Origin: Dasypus novemcinctus | Taxonomy: Eukaryota; Chordata; Mammalia; Cingulata; Dasypodidae | Assembly (NCBI RefSeq): GCF_030445035.2 | Contig: NC_080696.1 | Location: 28,223,661 to 28,287,660 of the forward strand | Direction: 5' to 3' | DNA length: 64,000 nt | In this document: positions 57,811-64,000 of the stretch, in pieces | Layout: every line of letters begins with the position of its first letter | How positions within the stretch are numbered: the stretch's first letter is position 1 | Notes under the pieces: model-generated | The model's database searches: none | Told to the model about the DNA's origin: nothing | What the model saw: the letters and a program-made list of their open reading frames with translations, nothing else | Position numbers and translations under genes: made by a program

Positions 57811-57926
57811 GACGAGGGGTCGGTCCAGCTCTGGACGAGGGGTTGGTCCCACTTGGGATGAGGGGTCGGTCCCACTTGGGACGAGGGGTCGGTCCGGCAG
57901 CAGACGAGGGATCGGTCTCACAAGGG
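57811..57926 (-). repeat. 23-bp minisatellite in solo LTR (5 units)
   Basis: GACGAGGGGTCGGTCCxxxxx units, one more than at 2582-2672. Confidence 0.88.
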
Positions 57927-57942
57927 GTTGCGCAGTTCGGCT

Positions 57943-58028
57943 GACGGGGTCGCCCGGCGAAGCTGGTGATGAAGGGGTCGCCCGGAGAAGCTGGCGACGA
58001 AGGGGTCGCCCAGAGAAGCAGGCGATGA
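57943..58028 (-). repeat. 28-bp minisatellite in solo LTR (3 units)
   Basis: GAxGAAGGGGTCGCCCGGAG units, one more than at 2691-2748. Confidence 0.85.
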
Positions 58029-58727
58029 ACTGGGGACAAGGGAGGCCAGGCCCTTGTCGGGGGCTCTCAGGACTGGAGGGTGCACGGCAGAAAAACTACC
58101 ACGGAGACAAGGTAAACACGTAAGTCCACTTTATTGAGGGAGAGGCAACAGTTTTATAGGGGCTGGGGAAGGCTGATTGGTCGAAGCCACGCCCTGTTCT
58201 GATTGGTTGCCAGCGAAAGGTCAGTGGGCGGTACTGGACGGGGAAGGGGTGGTGGTTAGGGATTGGCTGTCGCTGTTGCTGGGGGAAGGGGCAGGGTTTA
58301 GGGATTGGTGGCTGCTGTTGCTGGGGTGGAGGGCAGACTTGAGTTTCCCGCCCATGCCTGGCTGTTGCTGCTGTCGGGGGAAGGGAAAAGGGCAGACTGG
58401 ATTTTTCCGCCCACGCCTGGCTGTTACTGCTGCCGGGGGAGGGGAAAAGGGCAGACTGGAATTTTCTGCCCTGCGCCTGCGCAGGGAGAAAGAAGAAGGG
58501 TGGCGCCCCACAGGCATCGTGTGGCGCCATCCGGGAGGAGGGGCGGCCGTGGAAGCATGGCTGCCAAGAAGGGGAGACCTGAGGGCACTCTGCGCCCATG
58601 TCAAGCTTCCTTCAGGGGTGGCGGTAAGTCCGACCAGCCACCCTATTATGGGGCAGCGGCTTGGCCTGCCGCGGCCACTCCCCTCGCCAGGCCAGCAAAC
58701 CACACTTCAGCCCAAGGGGTGACCGCA

Positions 58728-59480
58728 GTCCGGGGAAGAGGTATGTGGATAGGCCTTTTTGAGTGGGCAAAAGACATGAAAATATTTGTGTCCCACATGA
58801 ATGCTCACCAGGGGGTGACTTCAGCAGAGGAAGATTTTAATTAAGTGAATAAGATGACCTGCTCTGTGACTAATGCTGTCTCTTTCCCCAGCCGCTCCTG
58901 TCATTGCCCAGTGGGCCCATGAACAAAGTGGCCATGAGGTAGGGATGGAGGTTATGCATGGGCTCAGCAATATAGACTTCCCCTTACCAAGGTTGACTTG
59001 GCTATAGCCACTGCTGATTGCGCAACCTGCCAGCAACAGAGACCCACACTCAGCCCCTGAAATGGCACCATTCCTCAAGGTGACCAGCCTTCTACCTGGT
59101 TGCAGGATGACCTCATCGGACCACTCCACCATGGAAGGGGCAGCAATTTGTTTTAACTGGAATAAGACACATACTCTGGATATGGGTTTGCATTTCCTGC
59201 ATGCAATGCTTCTTCTAAAACTACTATCTGTGGACTAACCAAATGCCTTATATACCTCCATGGCATTCTACACAGCATTGTTTCTGATCAGGGAACCTAT
59301 TTAACAGCAAATGATGTGTGGGAATGGGCACATGCCCATGGAATTCACTGGTCTTACCATGTTCCCTATCACCCTGAAACAGCTAGATTGATAGAATGGT
59401 GGAATGGCCTTTTGAAGACTCAAATACAGTGCCAACCAGGTGGCAATACCTTGCAGGGCTGAGGCAGTGTTCTCCAGGAG
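58728..59480 (+). pseudogene. pol: ERV-C integrase remnant
   Basis: The frame resumes after the nested LTR with a HMNAHQGVTSAEEDFN block. An AQWAHEQSGH-like zinc-domain region follows at about 58900-58940, then CATCQQQRP-type Cys residues near 59020, and finally the core domain up to about 59470. Stops and frame changes are dense. The zinc domain and core identify it as integrase. Confidence 0.78.
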
Positions 59481-59483
59481 GCT

Positions 59484-60027
59484 GTGTATGCTTTAAATCA
59501 GTGTCCACTCTATGGCACTGTTTCTCCCATAACCAGGATCCATGGGTCCAGGAATCAAGGGGTGGAAGTGGGAGTGGCACCACTGACTATTACCCCTAGT
59601 GACCCACCGGGAAAATTTTTGCTTCCTGTCCCTGCAACCTCAAACTCTGCTGGCCTACAGGTTTTAGTCACAAAAGAAGGAGTGCTGTCACCAGGGAACA
59701 CAACAATGATTCCATTGAAATGGAAGTTAAAACTGCTACCAGATCTCTTACCTCTGAATCAACAGTCAAATAAGGGGATTACTGTACTGGCTGGGGTGAT
59801 TGATCCTGACTGTCAAGGGGAACTACTATGCATCTACATAATAGGAGTACAGAAGAATTTGCCTGGAATACACGAGATCCTGTAGGGCATCTCCTAGTAC
59901 TGCCATGTCCTATGATTAATGTAAATGGAAATTTGCAACAACCCAATCCAAGCAAGACTAACAATGGCCCATATTCTTCAGGAATGAGTTTCAGTCACCC
60001 CACCAGGCAAAGAACCATGGCCAGCTG
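59484..60027 (+). pseudogene. ERV-C dUTPase remnant
   Basis: Downstream of integrase the frame carries GITVLAGVIDPDCQGELLCI, the conserved third motif of trimeric dUTPases (GVIDxDYxGE, here with Cys for Tyr). A Ser/Gly-rich end follows (PYSSGMSFSHPTRQR). dUTPase hydrolyses dUTP and keeps uracil out of viral DNA; a pol-encoded copy after integrase is a hallmark of ERVL elements. One frame change near 59880 splits it. Confidence 0.8.
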
Positions 60028-60454
60028 AGATGCTTTCTGAGGGTATGGAAACATGGAATGGGTAGTGGAAGAAGTGATAAATATGAACTTTGTCATGTGA
60101 CCAGTTAGAAAAGTGAATGGTCATGAATCTTTCTTCCTTGTTTCATTATTATGATGATTTTATAGTACACAAAACAAATTTCTTTGTCTTCTTCTCCAAA
60201 CTTTTGCCTTATCATATAACAAGTTTTATCAATTTAATATCATAATATTTGAGGATATCAAGTTTGAGAGTGAATATTACTCAAGAACTTGCACCCTATT
60301 CTATATGGAATTAATATGTTTCCAGTTGTACACAAGAGAGTTGAACATTGTTAGGCAGAAATATAGATATATGCATGTCTGTTACTGTTTTTGCTTAGAG
60401 ACTAAGTATGGTTTAAGGTAATGCGTATGGTTATCAGGGTGACAAGGGGTGGAC
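60028..60454 (+). other. ERV-C 3' non-coding region
   Basis: No env or other frame. A purine-rich ACAAGGGGTGGAC just before the LTR is the likely polypurine tract (60442-60454). Confidence 0.6.
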
Positions 60455-60913
60455 TGTGATGGTTAGGCTATTGTGTCAACCAGACCATGTAATTGTGCCC
60501 AGTTGTTTGGTCAATCAAGCACTGGACTAACTGTAATACAAGGGTATTTATGGACTTCAGTCACCATTAACTTTATTGCAGTGGTAAATCATAGATAACT
60601 GGTTATAATTGCATCAATCAGGGAGATTGCAATCAGCAATGAGTGACACTTAACCCAAGCACGTTGAATCCCTTAAAAAGGGGAAGTAATTCCAGCATTG
60701 AGAGAGGATTTCCCAGCTCATCTTCAACAGCCAACATCTCCCAGAACTTGTCATGAACCTTCACTGGACTTTCATTGCAGCCCCTGGTTGCAGCCTGTCT
60801 GTGGAACCTGGACTTGTGCATCCTCATAGTTGTGTGAGAGACTCTTATAGAATCACATACTATTGACAGATGTCTCTTGCTGATTGTTTCCCTAGAGAAC
60901 CCTGACTAATACA
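60455..60913 (+). mobile_element. ERV-C 3' LTR (459 bp)
   Basis: It starts TGTGATGGTTAGGC and ends CCTGACTAATACA. It matches the two parts of the 5' LTR and the solo copies at 11567 and 21562. Confidence 0.94.
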
Positions 60914-61260
60914 AGATCCAATGATTTATGGTTCACAGAAGAGCAGATACTGTGGATTATTTGTTCTTTCAGAGGCTTCAACAACCTTTTGAGAACCCAT
61001 CCTGCTTTCAGCCCAATCCCAAAACCCCCAAGGAAAACAACCAGCCCTGTTCTGTGAGATGAGCTACAACCTTCTCTATGTGTCCCAATAAGACATTTGA
61101 GAGAATTGCATCCCTCTGTTAAGGAGGGTAATTACACGCCTACATCATCAGAGAGTCCCACAAATTCTTACATATCTAGGTCAACTGAAGCTCAACCAGA
61201 GATCACTCCATGTGATATGATTTAGTCTATCACAATCTCACAGGAGAGATATGCTTCACT
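60914..61260. repeat. Segmental duplication, copy 2 part 3b (right flank of ERV-C)
   Basis: Begins with the right AGATC duplication and pairs with 18733-18860 and 19317-19600, without the solo LTR present there. Confidence 0.72.
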
Positions 61261-62800
61261 ACATGAGTTTTCACAAGGTTTTGCCCTGTTTTAGCAGAGA
61301 TGACAGAAGCAGGGAGATTGAGTGCAAAGCTGAATAGAAGAAACAAATCAATGGCCCAGTGTATAAAGTGTGGCCCAAAGGTGACCAGTTCCATTCATGT
61401 ATCTCACCACAGCCATGGGATTCTAGTGAAACAAACAATCCTGTGTTGTATCTCATCACATTTGCTTAATGTGCATACAGGAAACAGCTACTTATATGTA
61501 AATGCAAGAATCTCAACAATATCTGTGGATGGGGGTTAAAATGGGTATATTGATGTGAATTCCTGAATTTGACCATATAAATAAAGACAGGATTAAACAG
61601 TAGACAGAAGGAAGGAACTGAAAGGCTTGGTGGCACTGCAGTCAGTATGGACTCAGTCTTCTTTCACCCCTTCCCCCCCGTGCATTGATGCTCAGGAATG
61701 TGCTTCCATCTTTAAGTCTAGAGCCACATAAGTGGTCTATTTAGCTAGCTGGGCATGGCAGCCACCTCCAAGGCTCCCCTTGCCTGTGTGGCAGTCAAAT
61801 GTCTTCACTTCACTCTGTCTATAACTATCAGATTTGGGTGAGCAATTCCTTGACTTCCTTTTATTCCTGTGGACAAATCTAAACTATCTTCTCTTAGAAC
61901 CTTTCTCTGGCCACCTGTGAGGCTGAGTTGATAGTCTTCTGGCCATCCAGCTCATGTTCTCTGAGTACCTCTGGTGCAGCAGGGAGGGGTGTGGATCTGG
62001 ACTCCTGCCCTCCAGGGAAAACTCCAGTATTGCTGTATGGGCTCATGAAAATGGCATTTTGTTTGGCACATGAAGTCATGGGAGAGGTCTGTGAGTTCTG
62101 GATGGAGCTGCTTTCTGAGCAATTGGAACAGAGGTTTCTCTTTAGAGGTCAAGGTCTTCCAGGAAGGAGGAGAGGCCCCCACTGACACCTGGAGCATAAA
62201 TGTGAACTTTGTGCTCCCAGAGCCAAAGAGGCGCATCTAAGACTGTGCAGAGCTGGTGGCAGGGGCAAAGCTTGCCCAGGCAAGTGCCCATAAAGAGCAG
62301 ATACATAGGGTGGGTCTCTGAATATCTTACCATGGTCCAGAAAAACTCTATTAAAGGCAGAGTCCACCCTGATTGACTTGTGCCTGGGGTGCAATGGAGG
62401 AAAGAACATGCACAAACACAGGCAGGATGTTGGTGTGTCAAAGCCTGTGGTCCAGCCCCCAGGACACTCCTGCATTACTGGACTCTGTTGCTTGAAAATC
62501 ATGTTTGGTATGATTGAGAAAGGACTTAATGGTAGATATACCCAACCTTCTGCTCCAGCACCAGCACTGCCATCATCCATGTAAGGCAGGAGTCCCCTGA
62601 ACTTGCAGGGCAGAATCAGGTGGGTCATTGGTCTTAGACTCTTGGAAGCCTACTATAGGAGGAGCTGTGGGGTCAGCACCAGGAAATCTTGCATTTTCTC
62701 CAGGGTGACTGGCAGCCCATGCACAGCTGAAAAGTAGAGGCCACCCAGATCCTGCTGTAGTATGGTCAACCTTGGTAGGGAGGATGGCTGGAAAAGACCG
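61261..62800. other. Unique sequence, no gene identified
   Basis: Minus-strand frames of up to 159 codons (62149-62628) overlap a second minus-strand and several plus-strand frames and have no recognised domain. Confidence 0.4.
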
Positions 62801-62804
62801 ACTT

Positions 62805-62875
62805 CTCCTCTGACCCAGCAATCCTACTCCTAGGTATTCAGCCAAGAGAAATGAATACTGTTGCTCACTCCACAA
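62805..62875 (+). mobile_element. Short LINE-1 ORF2 fragment
   Basis: The plus-strand frame reads SDPAILLLGIQPREMN, a conserved piece of LINE-1 ORF2. Confidence 0.55.
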
Positions 62876-63010
62876 GTTGTATGCCAATGTTTTAGGTGCT
62901 TTATATGTGTCTCTTAGATAAAGGACTATTTAGGTCACACAATTTTTCTAGAGTTTTTTGCAAATGTTTTTTTCTCTCTATTTTTTGAAATTTACATTAA
63001 AAAATATAAG

Positions 63011-64000
63011 CAGAGGGCTTTTCGGCAAGATGGTGGCTGCGTGAGCTTGCCTGGTAGTGTCTCTGCAGGGGGCGGCTGGGCAGCGTTGAAGGCTCTTTGA
63101 GACCGCACTGTTTCGGGGATTTTTGCTGGTTGGAAGGTGTCTGGACGTCAATTCGGTGGGAAGGTAACAGAGAGGATACATCTATAATATATAAACGGAG
63201 GTCCCAGCTGGGCTCGGGAAGTTCCCTCCTTGGGTGGGCGGAGCCGCGGTAGCGGGTGCTCCTGAAGCTCCGGAGCCGCGGCGGCCAGGGTTTTTGTTTT
63301 TTTTTTCCTTTTACTAGAGGCTTTGCGGTGCTGAGAAATTCGCGGATACTGGGCTGGCTGGTGAGGGATTGTTGGGACAAGACTCCTTTGCAGATTGATT
63401 TGGGGAGACAGACGGTGTTTTCTTGTGAAGTGGGGGACGTTTTTGGTCGCTGGACAGGGGGGGCAGTGCTTCCGCCTGGAGCCCCATCCCCACAGGTCCG
63501 GCTGCCGATCTGCAACGGAATTGGATTTTGGACAATAAGGGGACACAATTGGGAAACTGTTGTAGGGTGCAGTGAAGGAGGAGGACACGTCTGGAAGCTG
63601 ATTGGAGGATATTTTGCGAAGTTTGGGATTTCGGATCTTAGAGTCTGTTTTCGGCGTTTCCAGCTGAAGCCCACCCCACCCGGTGGGGCTTGGGATCTGG
63701 GTCATTGAACTGGCCGTGGTGTAGAGGCGCCCTCAAGTGGCCATTGCGAGGGAGCACAGGGAGGGAGCTGTCCAAAGGCTGATACCCTGAGGAGTTAGGT
63801 GAATTTCAGGGATCAGAAATTCAATATAAAATTCGCGGATCTGGCTTCCCCCACAGGGCTGGCACCCAGCTACGGGGATCCCTGAGGGCTGTGTTGCACT
63901 GCGGGGCTCCTAAGCTTTCTGTGGACCAGATTTGAGCTTGCCAGGTCTGGGTCCCCTGAACTCTGGCGGTCCACACCCCAGACTCACACCTCTTGAGTCT
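63011..64000 (+). mobile_element. LINE-1 5' end and 5'UTR, continuing off the right edge
   Basis: It opens with GGCTTTTCGGCAAGATGGTGGCTG, the kind of start with a YY1-like AAGATGG site seen in full-length LINE-1, and continues with GC-rich promoter sequence. ORF1 has not started by the window end. Frames of 150-225 codons here overlap on both strands and reflect GC content. The intact start suggests a full-length element may lie across the edge. Confidence 0.82.

Larger units (their letters stand above)
57769..58727 (-). mobile_element. Solo LTR of the ERV-A family, nested in ERV-C
   Basis: Same edges as 2540-3451 (minus strand TGCGGTCACC...CCGTCGCA), with TATAAAA at 58152-58158 and AATAAA at 58130-58135. 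The flanks GTCCGT (57763-57768) and GTCCGG (58728-58733) form a 6-bp duplication with one mismatch, or a perfect GTCCG. At 959 bp it is 47 bp longer than the ERV-A copy, mostly from one extra unit in each U5-side minisatellite. Confidence 0.94.
52626..60913 (+). mobile_element. ERV-C: ERVL (class III) provirus
   Basis: MLT2-like LTRs flank gag, protease, RT, RNase H, integrase and dUTPase remnants; no env is seen, as in ERVL elements. AGATC on both sides (52621-52625 and 60914-60918) is a perfect 5-bp target duplication. It carries three later insertions: a LINE-1 3' end inside the 5' LTR, a LINE-type repeat after it, and a solo ERV-A-family LTR at 57769-58727. All coding frames are broken. 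Confidence 0.95.

Noticed and set aside
62997-63705. Minus-strand frames of 185-225 codons near the right edge
   Set aside because: They are antisense to the LINE-1 5'UTR, overlap each other and a plus-strand frame, and show no domain. A GC-rich promoter region has few stops.

Overview
This window looks like mammalian nuclear DNA from a xenarthran (sloth, armadillo or anteater). The main evidence is a set of tRNA-derived SINEs of the DAS type, one of them with a clean 13-bp target-site duplication, together with many LINE-1 fragments, an older MIR and ERVL-type LTRs. I see no bacterial or organellar genes, no CRISPR array, and no complete host protein-coding gene. Most long open frames are retroelement remnants or shadows of them.

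Layout, left to right. 1-3451: minus-strand class II (betaretrovirus-like) provirus 'ERV-A' running off the left edge, with a 912-bp LTR, a tRNA-Lys-type primer site, a triplicated leader, the first part of gag, a non-coding AT-rich cassette and an open integrase segment. 3452-11566: unique sequence with a LINE-1 5'UTR fragment, a MIR and SINEs. 11567-16590: ERVL LTR, LINE-1 3' ends and an internally deleted LINE-1 carrying a DAS SINE. 16940-19316: a third cassette copy and two solo class I LTRs, each with its own 4-bp duplication. 19650-27620: LINE fragments, another ERVL LTR and mostly unique DNA. 27700-33980 plus 41990-42600: diverged tandem units, each with a short minus-strand exon-like segment. 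33985-41456: 'ERV-B', a decayed class II provirus with two LTRs and a perfect 6-bp duplication, inserted inside the unit array. 41475-46070: a SINE with an internal 20-bp minisatellite, then LINE-1 3' ends. 47320-52625 and 60914-61260: a second copy of sequence also found at 3460-6560 and 18550-19600. 52626-60913: 'ERV-C', an ERVL provirus with gag, protease, RT, integrase and dUTPase remnants, a perfect 5-bp duplication and a solo ERV-A-family LTR nested in it. 63011-64000: 5' end of a LINE-1 running off the right edge.

Three features stand out. First, the paralogous copy of the ERV-C insertion site survives uninterrupted at 18733-18737, so insertions can be ordered against the duplication. 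Second, ERV-A and ERV-B carry different LTRs yet share the same roughly 1.2-kb non-coding cassette in their interiors, reminiscent of non-autonomous ETn-type elements. Third, the repeated exon-like units hint at a lineage-specific gene (or gene relic) on the minus strand with alternating ~71-nt and ~25-nt exons, whose identity I cannot name. All pairwise similarities were judged by eye.
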